Assembly (NCBI RefSeq): GCF_001642735.1
Contig: NZ_LWHM01000021.1
Location: 62,001 to 126,000 of the forward strand
Reading direction: 5' to 3'
From: Pseudohongiella nitratireducens
GTDB taxonomy: Bacteria > Pseudomonadota > Gammaproteobacteria > Pseudomonadales > Pseudohongiellaceae
Length of the DNA: 64,000 bases
This document shows positions 28,468 to 36,216 of the stretch, in pieces. The stretch's first letter is position 1. The number at the start of each line of letters is the position of its first letter. The notes below the pieces were generated by a model. The model saw only the letters and a program-made list of their open reading frames with translations. It was not told the DNA's origin and did not search any database. Both the position numbers and the translations under genes were made by a program.

Positions 28468-30225
28468 ATGTCGTTGATAACATTGGGCATTTCCGGAGAG
28501 CTTGGGCATGACCCGGCTGCTGCCTTATTTATTGATGGCGAGGTAGTGGCAGCTGTTGAAGAAGAGCGGCTGGTACGGCGCCGTCACGCCAAAGGGATGA
28601 TGCCAATTGAGTCAGTGCGATACTGTCTTCGGGCCGGTGGCTTAAGACCGAGGCAAATTGAACAGGTAGCCATTTCCTATGCTCCTATCTCAATTTTTAG
28701 TCCAGCGCGCTGGCACTATGCAAAGCGACTTTGGTATGCACCTGATCGTGGCGTTGATGCTCTGTTTAACGGCAACAGGCGCTATCGTCGCTGGTTAAAA
28801 CGTGTCAAACAAATGCTGAATGAGTTGGCGATTCCGGTAAACAAGATCAAAATTCATCCTGTGGAGCACCAAATGGCGCATGCGGCCAGTGCGTATTATT
28901 TTAGTGGCTTCAAAAAGAAAACGGCGTTACTGAGCCTGGATCTGCGTGGCGAATACGCAACCACGCTGTTTGCCTGGGGGGAAGAAGGACGCATACATAA
29001 GATTAAAGAATTGTATGAACCGGATTCGTTACCCGGGATGTACGCGTCACTTTGTGATTACCTTAATTATGACATGCTGGATGGTGAACCAAGGGTCATG
29101 GGTGTAGCCACGCATGGTGACCCCGACAAATATGATTTGTCGTTTTTGTCCGACTGTTCAGGTGAGAATTTTCGCGTTAATACGCGAATGATTCGCACAG
29201 TGGGAGTCCGTCGCTACAAGTATCGCAGTGTTGGTCATGCTTTCAGCCAGGAACTTGTTGATGAGCTGGGGCCACGACGTCGTAATGACATTTTCAAAGA
29301 TCCTTATGTGCACTATGCTGCTGCCATGCAACAACTCTATGAAAAAACTGTCATGCAACTGGCAACGCATTACCTGTCAGGTATTGCCAAAGAAAGTGGT
29401 CAGTTGGCGCTGGCTGGTACCGGCGCGTTTAATGTCAAGCTAAACAAAAAATTGCTGGGCTTGCCCTGGGTACGTGAACTTTCTGTGCAACCCATTGCCG
29501 GTGATGCGGGTGCGGCGCTGGGGGCTGCTGCATACGCGGTTGCACGCCAGAAAAAACCGGTAAAACCGCTGAATCATAATTATCTTGGGCCCAGCTATAG
29601 CAGCGAACACTGTATTGATGCCTGTAAAGAACACAGAGAAAGACCTCATTTTGAAGTGCTGGATAATGCGCCTGACAAGGCAGCTGAACTGCTGGCTCAG
29701 GGGCATTTGGTGGGCTGGTTCCAGGGGCGTGCTGAGTTTGGCCCGCGGGCATTGGGTAACCGAAGTATTCTCGGTAATCCTCGCGTCAGTGAGAGCGTGG
29801 GGGAGATTAATGAAAAAGTGAAGTTTCGCGAAAAATGGCGAGCGTTTTCTCCCAGTATGCTTGAGTCAGTTGCATGTGAGATGTTTAATTTAAGCCATCC
29901 GGCGGATTACATGACAATCGCATTTGATGTCCATCAAAAATGGCGGGAGAAGTTTCCTGCTGTGGTTTACAAAGATGGAACGACCCGGGCGCATGTCGTG
30001 AAAGAAAAAACCAACCCGCAATTTCATGCGCTGTTACAGGCCATGGAGGAACGCACAGGAGACGGTATTGTCCTCAATACCTCCTTAAACCGGCCTGGAG
30101 AAGTACTGATCTGTACGCCGGAAGATGCGCTGAATATGTTTCATGGCTCTGACCTGGAATATCTTATTATGGAAAATATTCTGGTAACCAAGAAGTCAGG
30201 GGATGAAATCAAAGGCTGGGACTAA
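28468..30225 (+). CDS. carbamoyltransferase of the NodU/CmcH family (LPS core, WapO-like)
   Basis: Transfers a carbamoyl group from carbamoyl phosphate, via carbamoyl-AMP, to a sugar hydroxyl. The 585-residue protein has an N-terminal ASKHA-fold domain (LGISGELGHDPAAALF and the metal-binding HQMAHAASAYYFSGF near residue 134) and a C-terminal YrdC-like domain with FQGRAEFGPRALGNRSIL near 415-432. In Pseudomonas aeruginosa a homologue (WapO) in the same gene order carbamoylates core heptose, and I infer the same target here. It starts 3 bp after the kinase and closes the co-directional waa block. Confidence 0.9.
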   Translation: MSLITLGISGELGHDPAAALFIDGEVVAAVEEERLVRRRHAKGMMPIESVRYCLRAGGLRPRQIEQVAISYAPISIFSPARWHYAKRLWYAPDRGVDALFNGNRRYRRWLKRVKQMLNELAIPVNKIKIHPVEHQMAHAASAYYFSGFKKKTALLSLDLRGEYATTLFAWGEEGRIHKIKELYEPDSLPGMYASLCDYLNYDMLDGEPRVMGVATHGDPDKYDLSFLSDCSGENFRVNTRMIRTVGVRRYKYRSVGHAFSQELVDELGPRRRNDIFKDPYVHYAAAMQQLYEKTVMQLATHYLSGIAKESGQLALAGTGAFNVKLNKKLLGLPWVRELSVQPIAGDAGAALGAAAYAVARQKKPVKPLNHNYLGPSYSSEHCIDACKEHRERPHFEVLDNAPDKAAELLAQGHLVGWFQGRAEFGPRALGNRSILGNPRVSESVGEINEKVKFREKWRAFSPSMLESVACEMFNLSHPADYMTIAFDVHQKWREKFPAVVYKDGTTRAHVVKEKTNPQFHALLQAMEERTGDGIVLNTSLNRPGEVLICTPEDALNMFHGSDLEYLIMENILVTKKSGDEIKGWD

Positions 30226-30236
30226 TGAGTCATCAA

Positions 30237-30259
30237 CATTGTTCTGTTAAATAACAATG
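30237..30259. terminator. short stem-loop between convergent genes
   Basis: Arms CATTGTT (30237-30243) and AACAATG (30253-30259) flank a 9-base loop between the carbamoyltransferase and the convergent membrane protein. The stem is short and AT-rich, so termination is plausible but weakly supported. Confidence 0.3.
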
Positions 30260-31798
30260 CTAGTTGAGTTCTTTCTCGAGGATCAGGAGGTCGGCCCCAC
30301 GGTCGGCCTCAAATCGTTGCAATAATCGCAATCCACCCCTGTCTATTTCCGCCTCCAGCACTGGTACCAGTTCATCATCGGGTGTGACAGCGATGATGCT
30401 GCCAAGTGGTGCTGAACGCAGTTGTTGGGGAAGGATGCGCTGGGGTGTTTGATCGTAGTGTTCAATCCTGCCGCTTTCAAAAGCGATTAATACTTCATTG
30501 GTAATGAGAGGCGCTTCAGCGCGAGTGTATTGTTGCACCCATGTTGAACCGTCATAGAGGTGATGCTTCTGCCCACCAAATGAAACATGGGCATCGAGAG
30601 CGCAGTACAGAAGCAGGAATCCTGCGATGCCATAGAAGCGCTTTTTCTTGTCCTGAGCTATTGACTGTCGCCAAATAGAATCAAGCGTAAAAGGTATATA
30701 AACCAGCAGCAATATGCATAGTAGCAATGTGTACCGGGTCGTCAAAAATCGGGTCAGAATGGCAAAAGCAACAAGAATGACTGATGCAATGATAATGTTG
30801 CTGAGCAGAATGCTGCGGGCATCTTTGGGTAAATGCACGCGACGCTTCCAGATCGAGTATCCCAGCAGTGGTGCAACAACAAGGCCAAGGCTGTCTATGA
30901 TGCATGCCAGTGTCATGGCAAGCAGGCCGGTCAGCATAAATATACTGGCATAGTCGCCAACAAACTGAGCGCCATATTCGCCAAACATGGCATTGGCTAC
31001 CGCGGGCTCGGGGTTGAAGACATTTGCCAGACTTTGCAGGAAAGGTTGATAGATGCTGGCGAAACGAATGAACTGTTCGCCAATGCTGATCTGCAATGCC
31101 AGGCTACTCAGCAGAGCCAGAACAATCCCCAGTATCAGCATCATGCCAGTCAATCGGAGGTAGGCTGCGCGGCGGTGCCCCTCTTGCAAGGAGCCTGGTA
31201 AGAGAAGGGCGGTGGGTAAAAAAATAAAATACAGTATCGCTTCAGGTCGGAATAAAAAAGCCAGCAGGACGAACAGACAAAACAGTAGACCGTGGCGTAG
31301 CCAGAGTGACTGTTTGTAGTGAATCAGCTGCACCAGGCCAAATAGCATGAAAGCGAGAAACCCAACATCCCTGACAACATAGCCGCGAAATTCGTTCAGT
31401 AATGGAAAACAGCAAATCACCAAAAGAGCAAGCCATGCAATTCGACGACTATGGGTCTGCATCGACACCAGATTGACAAAAGCCACTGAAAGCAGAGCAA
31501 ACAGTAAGCTCATAATGATTTGTGCAGATAACATCAGGCTGATGCCGCTGATCTGGCTGAGTGCTGCGATCAGAATCGAGAAGTGTGCCCAGGCGTAATG
31601 TTCGTAGGCACTGCCAATGCCATTACTAATAGCCAGTTCGGCTGTGCGCAGATAGGCATAGGTATCACGGTTAGGCAGTTCGCCAAAACTGAAAGCAAAC
31701 CATGACAGTAGCAGGCTGATCAGCACAGTGACCAGATAAAGGCTATTTCGCTGGCCCTGCATTGCTGATGCGCTGATGAGATGACTCAGTCGAGGCAT
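30260..31798 (-). CDS. polytopic membrane protein, possible GT-C type glycosyltransferase
   Basis: Inner-membrane protein of 512 residues with about eleven hydrophobic segments and a soluble C-terminal region of about 100 residues. A short acidic/aromatic loop after the first helix (ELPNRDTYAYLRTAE, near residues 39-53) and a FRPEAILYF motif later are reminiscent of GT-C membrane glycosyltransferases, where the first loop holds the catalytic acid. I do not recognise a specific family. It starts 3 bp after lpxL on the same strand and stands within the LPS block, so a role in core or O-chain modification is likely but unproven. Confidence 0.8.
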   Translation of the reverse strand: MPRLSHLISASAMQGQRNSLYLVTVLISLLLSWFAFSFGELPNRDTYAYLRTAELAISNGIGSAYEHYAWAHFSILIAALSQISGISLMLSAQIIMSLLFALLSVAFVNLVSMQTHSRRIAWLALLVICCFPLLNEFRGYVVRDVGFLAFMLFGLVQLIHYKQSLWLRHGLLFCLFVLLAFLFRPEAILYFIFLPTALLLPGSLQEGHRRAAYLRLTGMMLILGIVLALLSSLALQISIGEQFIRFASIYQPFLQSLANVFNPEPAVANAMFGEYGAQFVGDYASIFMLTGLLAMTLACIIDSLGLVVAPLLGYSIWKRRVHLPKDARSILLSNIIIASVILVAFAILTRFLTTRYTLLLCILLLVYIPFTLDSIWRQSIAQDKKKRFYGIAGFLLLYCALDAHVSFGGQKHHLYDGSTWVQQYTRAEAPLITNEVLIAFESGRIEHYDQTPQRILPQQLRSAPLGSIIAVTPDDELVPVLEAEIDRGGLRLLQRFEADRGADLLILEKELN

Positions 31799-31801
31799 GT
31801 T

Positions 31802-32743
31802 TCAGGATCGCTTCTTGTACAGATCGGGTTCACCGGGAGGGCGCGTCTTGAATCGTCTGTGCAGCCAGATGTACTGATCGGGTGCCTTGCGTATCGCTGC
31901 TTCAATGTAACCATTAATACGTGCCACGTCTTGTACGTCATTACCGGTCGGGTAATGCTCCAGAGGTTCGCTAAAGTACAGGTGATAGCCGCTGTTATCT
32001 TCTTTGCGGTAATGTGACATGAACACTACACGTGAATTATTAAAACCTGCAAACTTGGTCGTGGCAGTAATGCTGGCGGCCGGGATGCCAAAGAAATCAG
32101 CGAATATCGAATGCTTTGGCCCGTAGTCCTGGTCGGCTGCATACCAGAGCACATTGCCTTCTTTCAGTCGCCTGAGTGCGGCCCGCACTTCTTTCCGTTC
32201 TACAACAGCCCCATAGAGACGTTTTCGCCCGCGCTTCATTAATGCATCAAATAAAGGGTTTTTATGTGCCCTGTAAGTGATGTCGACAGGGTAGAGTAAT
32301 GACATCAGGCTGCCAACAAACTCGATCGTGCAAAAATGCGCTGCAACCAATAAGACGCCGCGGCCTTCTTGGTGGGCAGCTATCAGGTTTTCCAGGCCAG
32401 TCTCTTCGACCATATGGCTGAAATCGGATGGTTTACGGCACCAGGCCAGGCCAATCTCCATAATACCAGCGCCATTGGACTTGAAGGTATCAATGACCAG
32501 CTTGCGTTGCTGCTCTGGCGAGAGTTCCGGGAAACATAGCTCAATATTGCGGGCACAGACCCGTCGCCGGCTCTTTGCCAGGTAATACATGAGGTGCCCG
32601 AGCCGTTTTCCCAGCCATATCTGTAACCGGTAGGGTAAATGGGCGATCAGCCAGATGCAGCCATAACCGATCCAGGTCGGCCAGTAACGGGGACCAAGGT
32701 AGTCAGAAGGACGGTCGCTGTATTGTTGTTTTCTTTTGCTCAC
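31802..32743 (-). CDS. lpxL: lipid A late acyltransferase (LpxL/HtrB family)
   Basis: Adds a secondary acyl chain to Kdo-lipid A at the inner membrane. The 313-residue protein starts at a GTG, has an N-terminal membrane anchor near residues 25-40, and carries the catalytic HX4E motif (AAHFCTIEF, near residue 135), then the YRAHKNPLFD segment and GPKHSIFADFFGIPA motif typical of the family. LpxL cannot be told from LpxM or other paralogues with certainty. It is divergent from hldE and transcribed with the membrane protein gene downstream. Confidence 0.88.
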   Translation of the reverse strand: MSKRKQQYSDRPSDYLGPRYWPTWIGYGCIWLIAHLPYRLQIWLGKRLGHLMYYLAKSRRRVCARNIELCFPELSPEQQRKLVIDTFKSNGAGIMEIGLAWCRKPSDFSHMVEETGLENLIAAHQEGRGVLLVAAHFCTIEFVGSLMSLLYPVDITYRAHKNPLFDALMKRGRKRLYGAVVERKEVRAALRRLKEGNVLWYAADQDYGPKHSIFADFFGIPAASITATTKFAGFNNSRVVFMSHYRKEDNSGYHLYFSEPLEHYPTGNDVQDVARINGYIEAAIRKAPDQYIWLHRRFKTRPPGEPDLYKKRS

Positions 32744-32867
32744 GCGAGTCAGTTTAGCTCAATAAAACAGGAATTGTATCAGACGACAGGCATCTGTGGT
32801 GGGGCTGATGTATCATTACTGGGTTGATTTTATACTGTCCTGGATGGATCTGCCTGGAGTTCGAAAT

Positions 32868-34295
32868 ATGGAACTGGTTACACCTGCCTTTCAAAATGCC
32901 GCTGTCCTGGTTATTGGTGATGCCATGCTGGATCGGTACTGGCATGGCAAGACAGCCCGTATTTCTCCGGAAGCGCCCGTTCCCGTTGTCAAGGTTGCCG
33001 GCAATGAGGACAGGCCTGGCGGCGCAGCCAATGTTGCGTTGAATATTGCCGCGCTCGGAGCAGCCGCGTCTGTGGCAGCGATCAGAGGCCAGGATGAGGC
33101 GGGTGATGTCTTGCAGGGTCGGCTTGAGGCGGCGGGTGTCGCCTGCCACTTTGCCCGTGCCGCCAGCGCACCGACCATTACCAAGTTGCGCGTGATCAGT
33201 CAGCAGCAGCAACTGTTGCGGGTGGATTTTGAAGAGAGCTACCAGCCGGAGGATTTGCAGGCGTTGGGTGATAGTGCTGTGCAGGCTATCCCAGGCTGTG
33301 ATGTTCTGGTGCTGTCTGACTATGGTAAAGGTGCGCTGGATGACCCTCAGCAGTATATTCAGGCTGCGCTAGAGGCCGGGATTCCGGTTGTGGTCGACCC
33401 TAAAGGCCAGGATTTTGGTAAATATCGTGGCGCGACAGTGCTGACACCTAATTTGAGTGAATTTGAAGCGGTAGTGGGTCATTGTCAGGACGAGTCAGTG
33501 CTTATCAGTCGTGGGCAGACGTTAAGAGAGACACTTGAACTGGGTGCTTTGTTGATTACCCGGGGCGAGCAGGGCATGACACTGCTGCAGCAGAACAGGC
33601 AGCCATTGCACCTGCCTGCACAGGCCAGGGAAGTGTTTGATGTGACAGGCGCGGGTGATACCGTCGTCGCCGTGCTGGCGGCTGCGCTGGCCGCTGGCAG
33701 TGCTTTGGATGAGGCGATGGCGATGGCCAATATTGCGGCCGGGTTGGCCGTCGCACGTCAGGGAACGGCTTCGATCAGCGGGCCAGAGCTGCGCAGGGCT
33801 GTTCAGTCCATGCACGGTCTGGGCAGGGGCGTGATGTCAGAGGAACAGCTGTTGAGTGCCGTTGAGGACGCCAGGGCATCCGGAGAGACCATTGTGTTTA
33901 CCAATGGGTGCTTCGATATCATTCATGCTGGCCATGTAGGGTATCTGGCGGAAGCAAAAAGACTGGGGCAGCGCCTTATCGTAGCTATCAATGCGGATGA
34001 GTCTGTGCGGCGCCTGAAGGGCAATAGTCGTCCTATCAATCCGGTCGAACGTCGCATGGCAGTGCTGGCAGGTCTGGAAGCGGTGGACTGGGTGGTCAGT
34101 TTCAGCGAAGATACTCCCGAGCATCTGTTATCAATGCTCAAGCCAGATATTCTGGTAAAAGGCGGGGACTACGCACCTGATCAGGTCGTTGGCGCCGAAT
34201 TGGTCAGGGCCTACGGTGGTGACGTTAAAGTGCTGGCCTTCCTTGATAACTGTTCGACCTCGGCGATTGTGGATAAAGTTCGCAAGTCGTCATAG
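32868..34295 (+). CDS. hldE: bifunctional heptose-7-phosphate kinase / heptose-1-phosphate adenylyltransferase
   Basis: Makes ADP-heptose for the LPS core. The 475-residue protein joins an N-terminal ribokinase-type domain (GDAMLDRYWHG at the start, catalytic GAGDTVVA near residue 261) to a C-terminal nucleotidyltransferase domain (TNGCFDIIHAGHVGYL near residue 345, and VKGGDY). Both domains are complete and in the E. coli order. I choose the ATG at 32868 with CTGGAG upstream; the open frame upstream of it reads unlike the family. It feeds waaC and waaF upstream in the window. Confidence 0.96.
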   Translation: MELVTPAFQNAAVLVIGDAMLDRYWHGKTARISPEAPVPVVKVAGNEDRPGGAANVALNIAALGAAASVAAIRGQDEAGDVLQGRLEAAGVACHFARAASAPTITKLRVISQQQQLLRVDFEESYQPEDLQALGDSAVQAIPGCDVLVLSDYGKGALDDPQQYIQAALEAGIPVVVDPKGQDFGKYRGATVLTPNLSEFEAVVGHCQDESVLISRGQTLRETLELGALLITRGEQGMTLLQQNRQPLHLPAQAREVFDVTGAGDTVVAVLAAALAAGSALDEAMAMANIAAGLAVARQGTASISGPELRRAVQSMHGLGRGVMSEEQLLSAVEDARASGETIVFTNGCFDIIHAGHVGYLAEAKRLGQRLIVAINADESVRRLKGNSRPINPVERRMAVLAGLEAVDWVVSFSEDTPEHLLSMLKPDILVKGGDYAPDQVVGAELVRAYGGDVKVLAFLDNCSTSAIVDKVRKSS

Positions 34296-34303
34296 CCAAC
34301 TTC

Positions 34304-34325
34304 CCGGCACCTGGATACGTGCCGG
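34304..34325 (+). terminator. GC-rich stem-loop after hldE
   Basis: Perfect 7-bp arms CCGGCAC and GTGCCGG enclose an 8-base loop 8 bp after the hldE stop. No T-run follows, so this may be a weak or factor-dependent terminator or an mRNA-stabilising hairpin. Confidence 0.35.
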
Positions 34326-34361
34326 ACAATTAGCCAATGAGAGCACACTGGAGCAATAGTT

Positions 34362-34847
34362 ATGTGGAAGCGAAGTGCAAGTTTAGGATTGACCCTTCTA
34401 GCGGCAGTAACCCTGGCTGTTTCTGTTCAGGCGCAAGATGATGAACCAACACCTGAAGAGCTGGCTCAGTCCGCGACAGAAACCCGTCAGGCCGTATTCA
34501 AGCTGCTGGCATTCAACATGGGGCCGATTGGTGGCATGGCTCGGGGCCAGGTAGAATTTGATGCAGCACTGGCAGAGCGCAATGCACGTCGCATTGCTGC
34601 CCTGGCACCAATGATTCCGGAGCTTTTTGCCGCGCGTGATACGCGAGACTTTGATGTGGAAACAGAGGCATTGCCTGTCATCTGGGACAACATGGGCGAC
34701 TTTCAGGAGAAAGCTGCTGCACTTGAAGAGGCTGCTTTAACATTTGCCGAGACGGCTTCAGGCGGCGATCGGGCTCAGGTGTTAGGTGGGTTGCGTGCCT
34801 TTGGTTCGACTTGCGGTAACTGCCATGATGACTTCCGAGTCGATTGA
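34362..34847 (+). CDS. cytochrome c' (class II c-type)
   Basis: Periplasmic four-helix-bundle cytochrome of 161 residues. The signal peptide covers about residues 1-24 (VSVQAQ). The single haem motif CGNCH is at residues 151-155, near the C-terminus as in all class II cytochromes, preceded by an alpha-helical body with the AFKLLAFNMGPI-like first helix that supplies the distal side. Family members bind NO or CO and may guard against nitrosative stress. The gene has a GGAG ribosome site and is followed by a strong terminator, so it is probably a single-gene unit. Confidence 0.92.
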   Translation: MWKRSASLGLTLLAAVTLAVSVQAQDDEPTPEELAQSATETRQAVFKLLAFNMGPIGGMARGQVEFDAALAERNARRIAALAPMIPELFAARDTRDFDVETEALPVIWDNMGDFQEKAAALEEAALTFAETASGGDRAQVLGGLRAFGSTCGNCHDDFRVD

Positions 34848-34880
34848 TGGCTGTGTCCAAATGTTCGACTGAATAACAAA

Positions 34881-34906
34881 ACGGGGCTCAAAAGCCCCGT
34901 TTTTTG
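34881..34906 (+). terminator. strong intrinsic terminator of cytochrome c' gene
   Basis: Perfect 8-bp stem ACGGGGCT / AGCCCCGT with a 4-base loop (34881-34900), followed by TTTTTGTT. This is a textbook rho-independent terminator on the + strand, 33 bp after the cytochrome stop. The A-rich left flank lets it work in both directions. Confidence 0.9.
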
Positions 34907-34950
34907 TTGGCATGGCGAGAGGCCAGAATTGCAGCAAAAAATAGCATATC

Positions 34951-35118
34951 GCCAGGGCACCATAGACCAGATTGCAGACGACCACAGCACCTCGGGCGTC
35001 GCTCGGCGGGCGGAAACTCAGCCTGACGGCTTCAAACAGTCCGCCCGCTTTATCGAGCGACGCCCGATCTGCTGAACGTGGTCTTTACTGTCTGCAATCT
35101 GGTCTATGGTGCCCTGGC
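34951..35118. repeat. 168-bp palindromic element with 29-bp perfect terminal inverted repeats
   Basis: The outer arms 34951-34979 and 35090-35118 are perfect complements over 29 bp. Inside, 34980-34985 pairs with 35078-35083, 34992-35005 with 35054-35067 (14 bp, GC-rich) and 35006-35013 with 35041-35048 (8 bp), leaving a 27-base apical loop. Unpaired bases sit mainly on the right side, giving asymmetric bulges. The whole can fold into one long imperfect hairpin on either strand. I find no coding gene, no obvious target-site duplication and no integron attC core motifs. It may be a non-autonomous mobile element or a structured RNA/DNA element; its identity is unknown to me. Confidence 0.8.
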
Positions 35119-35158
35119 TGCTTTCCCACACAAGCTGAGTCGATCCTGGTAATAACGG

Positions 35159-36031
35159 TCATGGGCTGGCAGGCAGGCCACGTTTAAAAAACGCCGCCAT
35201 AGCCTCGCGATCGGCATCCGTCAACTGGCTGGTATTGTGTTCGATGACGGGTTCCATTTTACCGCCAACGAATTCGCCGTCCTGCTTCATTCCGATCAGG
35301 AAAAACAATGCAAGATCCTCTTCTGTCCAGCTATTCAGTGCTTCCGCATCAATCGCTTCTACATGCCCATCGGGAATCTCTCCGCCCTTAAATTCATCAC
35401 GATACTGAATGATCCCTAACGCATCTCTTGGGCTGTGGCACTCGGAGCAATGCCCCAGGTTACGCACCAGGTGTTCGCCACGGGCGATTTCCGGATCATC
35501 ATTCATTTCCCTTCCCGGTTCTTTCCAGTCCGCCAGCAAGTTCCAGCCCAGCATCTGCCAGCGCCCTACCCAGGCCGGAAGTTCATGGGGGGCGACTGAG
35601 TGACTAATGGCTGGCTGGCTCTGAAGGTAAGCCGCGATATCCAGTATTTCTTCCTCGCTTAACCCTTTATAGGCGCGGTAAGGGAAGGCGGGATAGTAGA
35701 AGCTGCCGTCAGGTCTGCGGCCATGGCGTAACGCTGCGATGAAATCTTCGCCTGACCAGTTGCCAATGCCGGTTTCCGGGTCAGGAGTGATATTGGAAGC
35801 GTAAAACGTGCCAAAGGGAGACTCTACAGCAGCGCTGCCACTGAGCCCTCCCTCTCCTTCGCTGCCTTCGTGGCAACTGATGCAGCCGCCGGCTTTTACC
35901 AGGTATTCACCACGAGCAATACTGTCACTGTCGGCAGGGACGGCAACCGGATCGATACCAGGGGGCAGGTACAGCCAGATTGCGATCAGTAATACGGCGA
36001 TAATTGATGGCCATAACCACTTTGAATTCAC
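35159..36031 (-). CDS. membrane-anchored diheme cytochrome c
   Basis: Electron carrier of 290 residues with an uncleaved-looking N-terminal helix (about residues 8-23) and two cytochrome c domains. Haem motifs are CISCH at residues 50-54 and CSECH near residue 200; methionine ligands are likely in the segments that follow each. Such diheme proteins accept electrons from PQQ dehydrogenases, and the PQQ enzyme gene lies directly upstream on the same strand, though a terminator at 36141-36178 separates them. I choose the GTG at 36031, behind AAGGGAG; the open frame upstream lacks a ribosome site. Confidence 0.9.
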   Translation of the reverse strand: MNSKWLWPSIIAVLLIAIWLYLPPGIDPVAVPADSDSIARGEYLVKAGGCISCHEGSEGEGGLSGSAAVESPFGTFYASNITPDPETGIGNWSGEDFIAALRHGRRPDGSFYYPAFPYRAYKGLSEEEILDIAAYLQSQPAISHSVAPHELPAWVGRWQMLGWNLLADWKEPGREMNDDPEIARGEHLVRNLGHCSECHSPRDALGIIQYRDEFKGGEIPDGHVEAIDAEALNSWTEEDLALFFLIGMKQDGEFVGGKMEPVIEHNTSQLTDADREAMAAFFKRGLPASP

Positions 36032-36140
36032 AGCGTAACGTCTCCCTTGAGGTTGTTCGGGCCTTGGTAATCCGCAAGCCACATCTCTGTCTTGTGCATA
36101 CTATAGCAATGTCATGAGAATCCGGCGACAGCGAAAAAGA

Positions 36141-36178
36141 AAAGGGCCGCAGACTCATTTTCTGGTCTGCGGCCCTTT
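36141..36178 (-). terminator. strong terminator after the PQQ dehydrogenase gene
   Basis: Perfect 14-bp GC-rich arms at 36141-36154 and 36165-36178 with a 10-base loop. On the minus strand it lies 38 bp after the PQQ dehydrogenase stop and is followed by a T-rich run (complement of the A-rich bases 36134-36143), a good intrinsic terminator. Confidence 0.88.
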
Positions 36179-36216
36179 CAGGTTTGAAGTGGCGCTATCG
36201 TGATAGCGTCAGCGGG

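Noticed and set aside
30260-31798. Naming the membrane protein as O-antigen ligase WaaL or polymerase Wzy
   Set aside because: I could not find the characteristic periplasmic loop motif of WaaL or the Wzy loops, so only a general GT-C-like description is justified.
34775-34990. Hydrophobic minus-strand frames running through the left arm of the palindromic element
   Set aside because: They cross the cytochrome c' terminator and part of its gene, and similarity between the two arms is explained by the inverted repeat itself.
34951-35118. Integron attC site as an explanation for the palindrome
   Set aside because: The arms lack the RYYYAAC and GTTRRRY core sites and no integrase or cassette genes are nearby.
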